A DNA stretch of 64,000 nucleotides from DASSUW01 sp963789005 (GCA_963789005.1 CAWBIZ010000005.1:1-64000), one strand, 5' to 3'; shown: positions 1-9,779, counted from the stretch's first letter. Made by a program: numbers and translations. Notes: generated from the sequence alone by a model not told the origin.

Positions 1-33
1 CCCGGCGGTGCGACCGCATTACCTTCAGTCGCA

Positions 34-1198
34 GTGTCCCGAACGGTCATCGCCGCCAGCGTCGTGCTCCTCCTGTCACTGGCGGCGTTCGCCGGCGTCG
101 CCGTCTCGGATCGCGACGAGGACCGCGCCCCGCGGCCGGCTGCGCCCGAGTCGGCCGGCGCTCCGCCGGAGGCCACGCCCTCGCCACCTGAGCGGGAGCT
201 CGTCCTCGTGCGCCGCCGCGACGGCCTGCCGGCGTCGTGGATCCGGCGGCTGCGCCGCAGCCCCGCGGTCGACGCGCTGGCGAAGGCATCCCGGACCCAG
301 TGGCTGCTGCGCCGCTCGGCGAAGGCCGGGGACGCGGAGGCGCCGACGCGCGCCTCCCGGCTACGCCGTCCCGCTCGACGTCCACGTCGTCGACCCGCGC
401 GCGTACGCGCGCGTGACGGGCGAGCCCGCGTTCCGCCGGGTGCGCCGCGGGCGCGTGTTGCTGTCGGAGACGTCCGCGCGGCTACGGGACCTCGGGCGCG
501 GCGGCCGGATGACGCTCGAGGGTGGCCGCACGGTCCGGGTCGCCGGCGTCGTGGCCGACCGGCTCGCGCGCGATGCCGAGGTCGTCGCCGCGACGGCGGA
601 CGTGGCGCGGGCCGCGCGCCGGCAGACCGCGGTCGTCGTCGCGACCAGAAACCCGCGCGCCGTCGCCCGCGCCGTGCCCAACGACCCGCTCACGCGCGTC
701 GCCACGCTCGACGCGCAGCCGACCGGTCGCCGCGGCATCATCCGCCCCGCCGCGGTCAAGCGGAGCTTCGGCGAGTTCGCCGTCCGCCTCCCGTACGGCT
801 CGGACTGGATCGGGATCGACCCGCGCTGGCTGCGCCGCAACGTCGTCACCCGCGCTGTGCCGATCCTCGGGGCGGTCACCTGCAACCGGGCGTTCATCGC
901 GCCGCTCCGCCGCGCGCTCGGCCGCCTCGAGCGCCGCGGGCTCGAGCGGCTTGTCGATCGCGGCGACTACGCCGGCTGCTACGCGCCGCGACGGATCCCG
1001 TCGTCGGGGTCGCTGTCGCTGCACGCGTGGGGGCTCGCGATCGACCTCAACGCGAGCGAGAACCCCCAGGGCAGCGAGCCGCGCCAGGACCGCCGACTCG
1101 TCCGCGCGTTCGAGCGAGAGGGATTCACCTGGGGCGGCCGCTGGCCGACGGCGCCCGACGGCATGCACTTCGAGCTGCACGGCGACCCGGGGGGCTGA
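34..1198 (+). CDS. M15-family D,D-carboxypeptidase-like secreted protein (frameshifted)
   Basis: Predicted exported peptidoglycan peptidase of the M15 (VanY-like) metallopeptidase group. The N-terminus from a GTG at 34 reads as a signal or anchor segment (VVLLLSLAAFAGVAV). The zinc-site motifs lie near the C-terminus: SLHAWGLAIDLN (His and Asp ligands) and DGMHFEL (second His). The N-terminal third is in one frame and the rest in the next, with a switch around 340-365 near PPGYAVPLDVHV, so one base has been gained or lost. I read this as a sequencing error because both halves look conserved. No ribosome binding site is visible so close to the window edge, so the start is uncertain. The enzyme class is well supported; the exact substrate bond is not. 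Confidence 0.75.
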
Positions 1199-1202
1199 CC
1201 CG

Positions 1203-2108
1203 TCAGCGGTAGCCGGTGGCGTCGGCGGGACGGCCGGGGTCCTGGACCTCGACGAGGTAGCGCCAGCAGTCGGGCTGCGAGCCGTCGACGTCGGTGAAGC
1301 CGTACTCGCGCGCGAGGCCGCCGGAGGAGAACGAGCTGCCATTGCGGCGCTCCAGGTCCGGGTCGGCGGCGAGCGCGGCGACCGCGCGGCCGACGAAGCG
1401 CGGGCTCTCCGAGATCGCGGCGAAGTGCGGGTTGCGGCCCTCACGCCAGTTGGCCTCGGTGACGCCCATCGCCTCGAGCATCATCTCCGAGCGCAGCCAG
1501 CCGGGGGTGAGCGCGACGGCGGTGGAGCCGTGCGGCGCGAGCTCCTGACCTTGGGCGAAGGCGAGCCTGATCGTGGCGGTCTTGACGAGGTCGTAGAACG
1601 CCGGGTTGCGGTAGGTGGCGCCGTTGTAGGCGGCCGTCCCGTCGGTCATCTCCACCAGCAGGCCGCCGGGACGGCGGATCAGCAGCGGCAGCGCGAAGTG
1701 GCTCGTGATCAGGTGCGTGTCGAGCCCGAGGCGCAGCATCCGCAGGCCGTTTTCGAGGTCGTGCTCCCACACCGGCGTGTCCCACTCGAACAGCCGCTCG
1801 CCGCCCCAGATGTCGTTGACGAGGACGTCGAGCCGCTGCTGCTCGGCGTCGATCTGCCGCACCAGCCCCCGGACCTGGTCGGGCTCGAGATGGTCGACCG
1901 CGACGGCGATCCCGGTGCCGCCGGCGTCGGTCACCAGCTCGGCGGTCTCCTCGATCGTCTCCGGCCGGTCGTACTCCGAGCGGCGCTCGCGGGTGCTGCG
2001 CCCGGTGCAGTAGACCGTTGCGCCCGCCTCGCCGAGCGCGACGGCGATGCCGCGCCCGGCGCCACGCGTCGCGCCCGCCACGAGCGCCACCTTGCCTTCG
2101 AGGGTCAT
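1203..2108 (-). CDS. SDR-family NAD(P)-dependent oxidoreductase
   Basis: Classical-length short-chain dehydrogenase (301 residues). The nucleotide-binding glycine motif GATRGAGRGIA is near residue 10, VLVNDIWGG replaces the usual NNAG motif, and the Tyr-x3-Lys pair is in AFYDLVKTA. The NDIWGG variant together with GRSTR resembles the DHRS1-like SDR branch; the substrate is unknown. The start ATG overlaps the stop of the upstream EamA transporter gene by four bases (ATGA), so the two are probably translated together. The pair may export and modify one small molecule, with the divergent LysR gene as the likely regulator; that link is inferred from position only. Confidence 0.85.
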   Translation of the reverse strand: MTLEGKVALVAGATRGAGRGIAVALGEAGATVYCTGRSTRERRSEYDRPETIEETAELVTDAGGTGIAVAVDHLEPDQVRGLVRQIDAEQQRLDVLVNDIWGGERLFEWDTPVWEHDLENGLRMLRLGLDTHLITSHFALPLLIRRPGGLLVEMTDGTAAYNGATYRNPAFYDLVKTATIRLAFAQGQELAPHGSTAVALTPGWLRSEMMLEAMGVTEANWREGRNPHFAAISESPRFVGRAVAALAADPDLERRNGSSFSSGGLAREYGFTDVDGSQPDCWRYLVEVQDPGRPADATGYR

Positions 2109-2989
2109 GCTGCCTCCTTGGTCGTTCGCTGGGTTCGCACGGCGAGCACCGCCAGCAGGACGAGCGCACCGCCGCCGAGCTGCGCGGGTCCGAGCGTCTC
2201 GCCGAACGCCAGCGCCGCGAGCGCGACGGTGACGACCGGCTCGAGCGTCGAGAGGATCGAGGCCGCCGCCGGGCCGACGCGCCGCAGCCCGGCGAAGAAC
2301 AGCCCGATCGCGCCCACGGTCGACACGGCCGCGAGGCCACCGAGCCAGGCGAAGCCGGCCGGGCTGACGGCCGACGGATGCAGGTCGCCGGACGCGGCGG
2401 CGCCGAGCGTCAGCGTGACGGCGGCGCCGGTGCACACGAGCGTGCCGAGCGCGAGCGGCCCGAGGCGCGCCGCGATGCCCTGCGAGACGAGGATGTACGC
2501 GCTGTAGACGACGGCCGCGCCGAGCCCGAGTGCGGTCCCCACGGGATCCAGCGCCCCCGCGGCGGCACCGGCGAGCACGAGCACGAGGCCGGCCGACGCC
2601 AGCGCGAGCGCCGCCGCGGTGCGGCGGCTCGCCGGTTCGCGCCCGAGCGCGATCGCTGCCACGGTGACGAGCACGGGATACGTGTAGACGAGCAGCGAGA
2701 GCAGCGACGCGTCGAGCCGCTCGAGCGCCGCGAAGTAGCCGCCCGCCTGGGCGCCGTACCCGACGGCGCCGAGCGCCAGCGCGATCGCGACGTCGCGAGG
2801 GAGCAGCGCCCGCAGCCGCCGGATCCCGCCCGTCGAGGTCGACAGCAGCCAGAAGAGCGCAGCCGCGAGCACGAACCGCGTCGCCAGCAGCGTCCCGACG
2901 GTCGCGCCCTCGTCGTAGGCGAGCTTGCCGAAGATGCCCATCGCGCCGAACGCGGCGGCGGAGGCGAGGCAGAGGAGAGCACCGGACAT
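2105..2989 (-). CDS. EamA/DMT-superfamily transporter
   Basis: Integral membrane protein of 294 residues with about ten hydrophobic segments arranged as two EamA repeats, as in drug/metabolite exporters such as RhaT or YdcZ relatives. Recognisable pieces are MGIFGKLAYDEGAT at the N-terminus, PVLVTVAAIALGREP at the end of the first repeat, and SILSTLEPVVTVALAALAFGE in the second, the usual EamA signature. It is the first gene of a two-gene unit with the overlapping SDR and is divergent from a LysR regulator about 75 bases away, a common arrangement for LysR-controlled exporters. The substrate cannot be read from the sequence. Confidence 0.88.
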   Translation of the reverse strand: MSGALLCLASAAAFGAMGIFGKLAYDEGATVGTLLATRFVLAAALFWLLSTSTGGIRRLRALLPRDVAIALALGAVGYGAQAGGYFAALERLDASLLSLLVYTYPVLVTVAAIALGREPASRRTAAALALASAGLVLVLAGAAAGALDPVGTALGLGAAVVYSAYILVSQGIAARLGPLALGTLVCTGAAVTLTLGAAASGDLHPSAVSPAGFAWLGGLAAVSTVGAIGLFFAGLRRVGPAAASILSTLEPVVTVALAALAFGETLGPAQLGGGALVLLAVLAVRTQRTTKEAA

Positions 2990-3064
2990 GGCCCGGATGC
3001 TGCCGAACGCATCGCTAAGCAACCACTCCGATTCATAATCATCATTCGGTAGCGTTCCTTGATC
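2990..3064. promoter_or_regulatory. Divergent EamA/LysR promoter region
   Basis: This short intergenic region is clearly AT-richer than its surroundings. It contains the small palindrome GATTCATAATC at 3030-3040 (arms GATT/AATC) followed by ATCATTCGG. LysR-family regulators normally bind such AT-rich dyads between themselves and a divergent target. No -10/-35 box can be assigned with confidence. Confidence 0.4.
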
Positions 3065-3973
3065 ATGCTCGACCTTCGCCGGCTCCGCCTCCTGCGCGAG
3101 CTCCACTCGCGCGGCACGATCGCAGCGGTCGCCGACGCGCTGCAGTTCACCCCGTCGGCGGTCTCCCAGCAGCTCGCCGTGCTCGAGCGCGAGGCGGGCG
3201 TCCCCCTGCTCGAGCCGGCCGGCCGCGGCGTCCGGCTGACCGACGCGGCGCTCGTGCTCGTCGGCCACGCGGAAGTGCTGCTCGACCGCGCCGAGGTGGC
3301 GGAGGCCGAGCTGGCCGCCGCGGCCGGCCGGGTCGCCGGGCGCGGGCGCATCGCGTCCTTCCAGTCGGTCGCGCTGCGGCTCGCGGTGCCGGCCATCCAG
3401 GCGCTGGCTCGCGACGCGCCGTCCCTGCGCTGCGAGCTCGTCGAAGCCGAGCCCGAGCAGTCGCTGCCCGCGCTCGCGCTCGGCGACGTCGACCTCGTGC
3501 TGGCCGACGAGTGGCACCACCAGCCGCTCGCGCGACCGCGCGGCGTCACCCGCGAGGACCTGCTCGAGGATGCGGTCCGCATCGTCCTGCCCGAGGGCCA
3601 TCCGGTCGCCCGGCGGCACCCGGACGCGGTGCCGCTCGCCGAGCTCGCCGGCGAGCCGTGGGCGACCGGCCATCGCGAGACCGCCTGGGAGGAGATCACC
3701 AACCGCACGTGCCGTGAGCTGGGTGCGTTCGACCCCGACCTGCGCCACCGGACCAACGACAGCGTCACCAGCCTTGCGCTCGTCGCGGCCGGGCAGGCCG
3801 TCACGCTGCTGCCCGACTTCGTGCGCCCGCAGACGCACCCCGGCGTCGCCGTGCGGGCGATCGCCGACGGGGCGGTGCACCGCACGATCCTCATGGCGAC
3901 GCGGACCGCCGACGCCGAGCGGCCGTCGGTGCAGGCGCTGCGGGCGGCGGTCCGCGCCGCCGCCGCCGGCTAG
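3065..3973 (+). CDS. LysR-family transcriptional regulator
   Basis: LysR-type regulator of about 302 residues. The N-terminal winged helix-turn-helix covers roughly residues 1-60 (LRELHSRGTIAAVADAL, FTPSAVSQQLAVLE). The C-terminal periplasmic-binding-like effector domain follows from about residue 90, with the typical VTSLALVAAGQAVTLLP segment near residue 240. I chose the ATG at 3065 over a TTG six bases upstream because it gives the usual LysR N-terminus (MLDLRRLRLL). It is divergent from the EamA-SDR pair and likely controls that pair and itself. Confidence 0.9.
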   Translation: MLDLRRLRLLRELHSRGTIAAVADALQFTPSAVSQQLAVLEREAGVPLLEPAGRGVRLTDAALVLVGHAEVLLDRAEVAEAELAAAAGRVAGRGRIASFQSVALRLAVPAIQALARDAPSLRCELVEAEPEQSLPALALGDVDLVLADEWHHQPLARPRGVTREDLLEDAVRIVLPEGHPVARRHPDAVPLAELAGEPWATGHRETAWEEITNRTCRELGAFDPDLRHRTNDSVTSLALVAAGQAVTLLPDFVRPQTHPGVAVRAIADGAVHRTILMATRTADAERPSVQALRAAVRAAAAG

Positions 3974-4004
3974 ACGAAGCGCTACACGAACCTGGGCGCC
4001 CGGC

Positions 4005-5261
4005 TCAGACTCGCGACAGCCGCGCGATGACCTCGGCGTTGTGCTGGTGGCTGTGGAGCTCGTAGCCGATGACGGTGACCCACGGGCTGAGACTGAGCAC
4101 GACCAGGCACCACGCCATCGAGACGCCGGCCGAGGCCAAGAAGAGCGGGGCGACCAGGAACACCGCCGTGATCGCGATCATCGTCAGGTGGAACGGGTCG
4201 AACGAGTGCGTCAGGTACGCGTAGAGCACGAAGACGCTGAGGAAATACACGGCGACCGGGATCACGACGGTGAGCACCGTCGCCGAGGCACCGAGTACCG
4301 ACTCCTCCTCGAGGTAGTACGCGGCCACGTGCAGCCCGGCGCCGGTGCCCACGACCCCGCCGATCAGCGCGATGTGGCCGTAGCCCCAGCCGAACGCTCG
4401 CCGGCGGTTCGCGTGCAGCGCCGCGCCCGACGGGATCACGAAGTAGATCCACCACAGGCCGAACGTGAGCCCGATGCCCGCAAGCGCGACCGCGGCGGCG
4501 TCGATCGACCAGCCCGGCCCCTCCGGCCCGACGACCGCGGACAGCGACGCGATCGTGCCGATGACCCCCTCGCCGAGCGCGATGATCACCAGCAGGCCGT
4601 AGCGCTCGGCGATGTGGTGCGGGTGCCACGGCGTCCCGCCCTTGCGCGTCTCGGCGATCCATGGGCCGGCGAACTCGACAAGCGTCAGCAGCACCACGCA
4701 CACGATCGTGACCGCGAGCGACGTGCTGGCGATCAGCAGCGCCACCCAGCCGGCCTGGGCGATCAGGATCGCCTTGATGTAGGTGATGCAGGTCGCGCGC
4801 CGGTCGGGATCGTGCCGCGCGGCGCGCACCCACTGGAAGACCATCGCCACCCGCATGACCACGTAGCCGGCGACCATCACGCGGTTGTCGATCGCCCCGC
4901 CGTCGTCGATCGACTGGTACATGTCCGGCAGTCCGAGGGCGAGCACGATCACCCCCACCATCTGCACCATCGTGGTCAGGCGGTAGACCCAGTCGTCGGT
5001 GTCGTAGGCCGAAGCGAACCACGAGAAGTTGATCCACGCCCAGTTGATCGCGAAGGTCGCGAACGCGAACCCGAGGATGCCGGCTTTGACGTGGTCCTCG
5101 GCGAGGAAGTGGGCGAGCTCGTCGGCTGCGATCCCGAACGCGACCACGAACGTGAGGTCGAACAGCAGCTCGAGCGGGGTCGCCGTCCGGTGCGACTCCC
5201 CGGGATCGCGCCCGCCCATGCGGGCCCGGCGGTGAGCGAGCAGGCCGGCCATCGCCGACAT
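4005..5261 (-). CDS. LtrA-family (low temperature requirement A) membrane protein
   Basis: Polytopic membrane protein of 418 residues with about eleven hydrophobic segments. Family hallmarks are LELLFDLTFVVAFG near residue 30 and HHIAERYGLLVIIALGE near residue 220, the most conserved LtrA motif (HxxERxxLxxxIxLGE). Named for a Listeria cold-growth gene, the family has no established biochemical activity. The gene runs convergently to the LysR gene and divergently from GH3 with only 35 bases between starts, so regulatory sequence must be compact. Standalone otherwise. Confidence 0.88.
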   Translation of the reverse strand: MSAMAGLLAHRRARMGGRDPGESHRTATPLELLFDLTFVVAFGIAADELAHFLAEDHVKAGILGFAFATFAINWAWINFSWFASAYDTDDWVYRLTTMVQMVGVIVLALGLPDMYQSIDDGGAIDNRVMVAGYVVMRVAMVFQWVRAARHDPDRRATCITYIKAILIAQAGWVALLIASTSLAVTIVCVVLLTLVEFAGPWIAETRKGGTPWHPHHIAERYGLLVIIALGEGVIGTIASLSAVVGPEGPGWSIDAAAVALAGIGLTFGLWWIYFVIPSGAALHANRRRAFGWGYGHIALIGGVVGTGAGLHVAAYYLEEESVLGASATVLTVVIPVAVYFLSVFVLYAYLTHSFDPFHLTMIAITAVFLVAPLFLASAGVSMAWCLVVLSLSPWVTVIGYELHSHQHNAEVIARLSRV

Positions 5262-5296
5262 GCTCGCATCCCGCGCGACGCGGCATTATCCCGCCG

Positions 5297-7720
5297 ATGA
5301 CCGACGACCGCGACCTGGCCGCCCGCGTGGCGCGCCTCTCCCTCGAGCAGAAGGTGCGGCTGCTGACCGGCGCCGACTTCTGGTCCCTGCACGACGAGCC
5401 GGCGGCCGGCCTGCGGCGGCTGGTGGTCTCCGACGGCCCGGCCGGCGTGCGCGGCGAGACGTGGGACGAGCGCGACACGTCGGCCAACGTCCCCTCGCCG
5501 ACCGCCCTCGCCGCGACCTGGGACGAGGCGCTGGTCGAGCAGCTCGGCCGCCTGCTCGCGTACGAGGCGCGCCGCAAGGGCGCCGACGTCCTGCTCGCCC
5601 CGACCGTCAACCTGCACCGCACGCCGTACGGCGGCCGGCACTTCGAGTGCTTCAGCGAGGACCCGCTGCTGACCGCGCGGATCGGCGTCGCCTACACCCG
5701 CGGCGTCCAGAGCGGCGGGGTCGGGGCGACGGTCAAGCACTTCGTCGCCAACGACAGCGAGACCGAGCGCTTCACGCTCGACGCCCGGGTGAGCGAGCGG
5801 GCGCTGCGCGAGCTCTACCTCGCGCCGTTCGACGCGATCGTCAACGAGGGCGGCGCGTGGTCGGTGATGGCGGCCTACAACGGCGTCAACGGGCACACGA
5901 TGACCGAGAGCCCGCTGCTACGGGAGATCCTGCACGGCGAATGGGGCTTCGACGGGCTCGTGATGTCGGACTGGTTCGCCACCCGCTCGACGGCCGAGAC
6001 CGCCCGCGCGGCGCTCGACCTGGCGATGCCGGGGCCCGCGAGCCCGTGGCGCGGCGCGCTCGTGGACGCGGTCCGGGCGGGCGAGGTCGACGAGGCGGCG
6101 ATCGACGACAAGGTGCTGCGCATCCTGCGCTTCGCCGCGCGCGTGGGGGCGCTGGAGGGCACCGAGGCGGCGCCCGCGCCCATCTACGACTCTGCCGAGG
6201 TGGCGGCCGAGCTGCGGCGCGCGGCGTCCGCGGGCTTCGTGCTCGCGCGCAACGAGAATCATGCCCTGCCGCTCGACCCCGGCCAGCTCGGGCGTGTCGC
6301 CGTGATCGGCCCCAACGCGGCGAACGCGCGCACGCTCGGCGGCGGCAGCGCCACGGTCTACCCGCCGTACACCGTCTCGCCACTGGATGGCCTCCGCGAG
6401 GCGCTCGACGTGGGGCGCGTCGAGCACGCCGCCGGCGTGCGCGCGAGCACCCGCATCCCCGTCGCCGATCGGCCTGGCGTCGAGGTCCGCTTCCTGGCCG
6501 CGGACGGCGCGGTGCTCGGCACCGAGGAGCGGCCCGGGGCGGCGTTCAACTGGATGGGCGGCTTCGGCCCCGGCGTGCCCTCGGACCGGGTCGCGTGCGT
6601 GGAGGTCCACACCACCGTGCGCGCCGGCGAGCCGGGCACCTACGAGATCGGCGGCTCCGGCGTCGGCCGCCTGTCGCTCTCCCTGAACGGCGAGCAGGTG
6701 TTCGACGAGCGGCTCGAGCTCGCTCCCGGCGCGGACGTGGTCGAGGCGCTCATGACCCCGCCCCAGCGCGTGCACCCGGTCGAGCTCGCGGCCGGCGAGG
6801 AGGTCGGCGTCGTGCTCGGCTACGAGGTCGGCTCGGCGGGCGGCGACATCGACCTCGGCGGCGCGGTCTTCCAGCTCAACCTCCTGCCGCCGCACCCGAG
6901 TGACGACGAGGGGATCGAGCGCGCGGTCGCGCTGGCGCGTGACGCCGGCGCCGCGGTCATCGTCGTCGGCACGACCGAGGAGGTCGAGAGCGAGGGCTTC
7001 GACCGCACCTCGCTCGCGCTGCCCGGCCGCCAGGACGAGCTCGTGCGGCGCGTCGCCGCGGCCAACCCGCGTACGATCGTGGTCGTCAACGCCGGCGCGC
7101 CCGTGCTGCTGCCGTGGGCCGACGAGGTCGCCGCCGTGCTGCTCGCCTGGTTCCCCGGGCAGGAGTTCGGCAACGCGCTCGCCGACGTGCTGCTCGGCGC
7201 CGCCGAGCCCGGCGGCCGGCTGCCGACCACCTGGCCGGCGTCCGAGGACCGGCTCCCGTCGACCGAGCCCGTCGACGGCGTGCTCAGCTACGACGAGGGG
7301 CTGTTCGTCGGCTACCGCGACAGCGAGCGCGACGCGCGCTACCCGTTCGGCCACGGCCTCGGCTACACCACCTGGGAGTACCGGGCGATCGAGGCGCCCG
7401 GCCGGCTTGCCCCGGGCGACGACTTCGAGGTGGCGGTCACGGTCGCCAACACCGGCGACCGGCGCGGCCGCGAGGTCGTCCAGGTCTACGCCGGTGTCCC
7501 GGAGGGTCGCGTCGAGCGGCCGGTGCGCTGGCTCGTCGGCTTCGCCACGGTCGACGCCGAGCCGGGCGAGGAGCTGACGGTGCGGATTCCAGTCAGGGCG
7601 CGCACGCTCGAGCACTGGGACGGCGGCGGCTGGACCGTCGAGCGGGGTCGGTTCCGCCTCGGCGCCGGCCCGTCGTCGGCCGCGCTGCCGGTCGACACCT
7701 ACGTCGAGGTGCGCGACTAA
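5297..7720 (+). CDS. Glycoside hydrolase family 3 beta-glucosidase with inserted PA14 domain
   Basis: GH3 enzyme of 807 residues, probably a beta-glucosidase that removes terminal beta-linked glucose or xylose. Domains in order: GH3 barrel (about 10-290) with catalytic nucleophile Asp225 in VMSDW and the substrate-binding KHFVANDSE motif; start of the alpha/beta sandwich; an inserted PA14-like domain (about 395-535); the rest of the sandwich (SLALPGRQDELV, PGQEFGNALADVL); and a C-terminal fibronectin-III-like domain. PA14 inserted in this place is known in GH3 enzymes such as the Kluyveromyces BglI type, where it shapes the active site. No signal peptide is visible, so it is probably cytoplasmic and acts on imported oligosaccharides. 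Confidence 0.92.
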   Translation: MTDDRDLAARVARLSLEQKVRLLTGADFWSLHDEPAAGLRRLVVSDGPAGVRGETWDERDTSANVPSPTALAATWDEALVEQLGRLLAYEARRKGADVLLAPTVNLHRTPYGGRHFECFSEDPLLTARIGVAYTRGVQSGGVGATVKHFVANDSETERFTLDARVSERALRELYLAPFDAIVNEGGAWSVMAAYNGVNGHTMTESPLLREILHGEWGFDGLVMSDWFATRSTAETARAALDLAMPGPASPWRGALVDAVRAGEVDEAAIDDKVLRILRFAARVGALEGTEAAPAPIYDSAEVAAELRRAASAGFVLARNENHALPLDPGQLGRVAVIGPNAANARTLGGGSATVYPPYTVSPLDGLREALDVGRVEHAAGVRASTRIPVADRPGVEVRFLAADGAVLGTEERPGAAFNWMGGFGPGVPSDRVACVEVHTTVRAGEPGTYEIGGSGVGRLSLSLNGEQVFDERLELAPGADVVEALMTPPQRVHPVELAAGEEVGVVLGYEVGSAGGDIDLGGAVFQLNLLPPHPSDDEGIERAVALARDAGAAVIVVGTTEEVESEGFDRTSLALPGRQDELVRRVAAANPRTIVVVNAGAPVLLPWADEVAAVLLAWFPGQEFGNALADVLLGAAEPGGRLPTTWPASEDRLPSTEPVDGVLSYDEGLFVGYRDSERDARYPFGHGLGYTTWEYRAIEAPGRLAPGDDFEVAVTVANTGDRRGREVVQVYAGVPEGRVERPVRWLVGFATVDAEPGEELTVRIPVRARTLEHWDGGGWTVERGRFRLGAGPSSAALPVDTYVEVRD

Positions 7721-7723
7721 TGG

Positions 7724-8407
7724 TCAGGGTCGCCTGAGCGCCCGCACCGCGCGGACGTGGCGGCGGACGGTGGCGGACGAGGGCGTGCCCGCGTGCAGCT
7801 CGACGACGAACGCCCCGCCGCCGGGCAGCACCTTGTTCTGCCAGCCCGCAGCGGTGCCGCGGTAGCGGGGGAGCCGGCGGACCGGCAGCCCGGACACGCG
7901 GGCGTAGCGGTCGACGAGCCGGCGCTCGGAGCCGGCGGACGGCACCGTGATCCCGTACGGCTGGTGCAGCCACACCGTGGCGTGCGGGCGGACGTGCCGC
8001 ATCAGGCGCATCGCCCAGCGGGTCTCCGGCTCCGACGCCTTGCGCGCTCCCGGCCAGTAGCGCCCACGCGCGCCGCCGCGCCAGCGATGAGGGAAGTTGC
8101 GGTTGAGATCGACGCCGCGGGCGTTCGTGCGTGTGCCGCGACTCGAGCCGTCCGGGTTGAGGTCGCCCACGATCCACCACTGGACGCCCGTGGGTGGGCG
8201 CCGGCGCAGGAGCGCGCGGGTGACGCGGCGCCCGCCGGGCTCGTCGCCGTGCACGGCGCCCACGATCAGGACGCGCCGGGGCGCGGCGGGATCGCCGAGC
8301 CGCGTGACGATCAGTGGCCGGCCCTCGACCGAGCGGCCGGCGGATGGGGCGCCGGGCGTCCAGGCCGGTGTCAGCGCCACGACAAGTGAGAGCAGCTCAC
8401 CGAGCAA
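7724..8407 (-). CDS. M14-family zinc carboxypeptidase (murein-peptide-amidase-like)
   Basis: Compact M14 metallopeptidase of about 227 residues. Zinc and catalytic motifs are all visible: VHGDEPGG (HxxE ligands), NARGVDLNRNFP (substrate-binding Arg/Asn), TVWLHQP (third ligand region) and FVVELHAG (catalytic Glu). The short form resembles MpaA-type gamma-D-glutamyl-diaminopimelate amidases used in cell-wall peptide recycling. The N-terminus is hydrophobic and may be a signal peptide; the start used is a TTG, so the true start could be a little downstream. It converges on GH3 with three bases between the stops. Confidence 0.85.
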   Translation of the reverse strand: MLGELLSLVVALTPAWTPGAPSAGRSVEGRPLIVTRLGDPAAPRRVLIVGAVHGDEPGGRRVTRALLRRRPPTGVQWWIVGDLNPDGSSRGTRTNARGVDLNRNFPHRWRGGARGRYWPGARKASEPETRWAMRLMRHVRPHATVWLHQPYGITVPSAGSERRLVDRYARVSGLPVRRLPRYRGTAAGWQNKVLPGGGAFVVELHAGTPSSATVRRHVRAVRALRRP

Positions 8408-8465
8408 CTTGCTTCCAGTATGTCGTCATCGCACGCTATCTTTCCGCCGCGTGGAGGAGCATGAG

Positions 8466-8747
8466 ATGGACGCCAAGCGTCTCGCGGCCCTCGGGCACCC
8501 GATCCGCATCCAGATACTCGATGCCGCCGACGATGACTCGGTGAGCCCAAGCGACCTCGCCGTAACCCTCGGCGAGCCGCTTGGAGTGGTGGCTTATCAC
8601 TTCCGCGTGCTGCACAGCGCGGGCCTGATCGAGCTCGCCGACACAAAACGCCGGCGTGGCTCGATCCAGAGCTTCTACCGCGTCGTCCGCCCGGGTTGGC
8701 GCGAGTTCATCGGCGCGCTGCGCGACCAGGTCGCCGACAAGGCGTAG
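8466..8747 (+). CDS. ArsR-like winged-helix transcriptional regulator
   Basis: Small 93-residue regulator with a winged helix-turn-helix (KRLAALGHPIRIQIL, LGEPLGVVAYHFRVLHSAGL). It belongs to the ArsR/HTH_20 group, whose members usually dimerise and repress by binding promoter dyads. No cysteine cluster for metal sensing is present, so a non-metal signal is likely. GGAGG at 8453-8457, eight bases before the ATG at 8466, fixes the start and argues against the upstream GTG at 8451. Its stop abuts the convergent GT2 gene. Confidence 0.88.
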   Translation: MDAKRLAALGHPIRIQILDAADDDSVSPSDLAVTLGEPLGVVAYHFRVLHSAGLIELADTKRRRGSIQSFYRVVRPGWREFIGALRDQVADKA

Positions 8748-9779
8748 TCAGACCGCCTGCCGGGCCGCTTCCGCGATCCGGCGGCGGCGCTGGCGCGCGT
8801 GCGCGAACACCCACGTCCGCATCGCGATGTAGCGGGTGACCGTTGCTGCCAGGCCGGCGCGCCCGCGGATCCCGAAGGTGACCCGCCGGTTCGCCGCGGT
8901 GTTGCCGATCGCGGTCACCGCCAGCGCGAGCGCGTTGGCGCCGGCGGCGCCGAGCGGGCCGCGCAGCGCCAGGAACGGGAGCCCGTACGCGATCGTGCTC
9001 AGCACGCCGACGCCCGTGAAGCGCGCGACGGGCGTGTCGGCCATCAGCCGTGCCACGCCCCGCAGGTCGTCGACCGCGGTCCGCAGGATGCTCACCCGCG
9101 AGTCGGGGTCGTCGATCCAGTCGACCGGGACCTCGTGGATCCGCAGGCCGCGGCGCTGCGCTCGCACGAGCAGCTCGGTATCGAAGAACCAGCTCTCGTC
9201 CTTGACCTCGGCGAGCAGGCTGGGGAGGAGATCGGCGCGCACGGCCTTGAAGCCGCACTGCGCGTCGCTGAAGCGGGCCCGCAGCGTCATGTGCAGGAGC
9301 GCGTTGTAGGTGCGGGAGATCAGCTCGCGCTTGGGGCCGCGTACGACGCGCGCGCCGCGCGCCAGCCGTGTGCCGATGGCGACGTCGCTGTGGCCGGAGA
9401 GCAGCGGCGCGACGAGCGGCAGCAGCGCGCGCAGGTCGGTCGAGAGGTCGACGTCCATGTAGCAGACCACGCGCGCATCGCTGGCCGCCCACGCCGCCCG
9501 CAGCGCGCGGCCACGGCCCTTGCGCTCGAGCCGCAGGGTGCGCACGCCGGGGAGTGCCGCAGCCAGGTCGCGCGCGACGGCCGGCGTCGAGTCGGTGCTC
9601 GCGTTGTCGGCGATCGCGATCCGCCACGAGAACGGGAACTCGGCGGTGAGGAAGCGGTGGAGGCGGCGGACGCTGAGCGGGAGCGCCGCCTCCTCGTTGT
9701 AGACGGGGACGACGATCTCGAGCTGCGGCCGAGCGCGCTCCGCCGCCGAGGAGGACTGGTGGAGAGCGAGGGAGGACAT
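8748..9779 (-). CDS. GT2 glycosyltransferase fused to GtrA domain
   Basis: Two-domain protein of 343 residues. Residues 18-235 form a GT-A fold family 2 glycosyltransferase of the dolichyl/polyprenyl-phosphate glucosyltransferase type (VVPVYNEEAALP, ADNASTDST, catalytic metal motif DVDLSTD). Residues about 240-335 are a GtrA-like four-helix membrane domain. GtrA proteins flip or hold polyprenyl-phosphate sugars, so the fusion combines lipid-linked sugar synthesis with membrane handling in one chain. Likely role: supplying lipid-linked hexose for cell-surface glycan modification. The acceptor is unknown. Confidence 0.88.
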   Translation of the reverse strand: MSSLALHQSSSAAERARPQLEIVVPVYNEEAALPLSVRRLHRFLTAEFPFSWRIAIADNASTDSTPAVARDLAAALPGVRTLRLERKGRGRALRAAWAASDARVVCYMDVDLSTDLRALLPLVAPLLSGHSDVAIGTRLARGARVVRGPKRELISRTYNALLHMTLRARFSDAQCGFKAVRADLLPSLLAEVKDESWFFDTELLVRAQRRGLRIHEVPVDWIDDPDSRVSILRTAVDDLRGVARLMADTPVARFTGVGVLSTIAYGLPFLALRGPLGAAGANALALAVTAIGNTAANRRVTFGIRGRAGLAATVTRYIAMRTWVFAHARQRRRRIAEAARQAV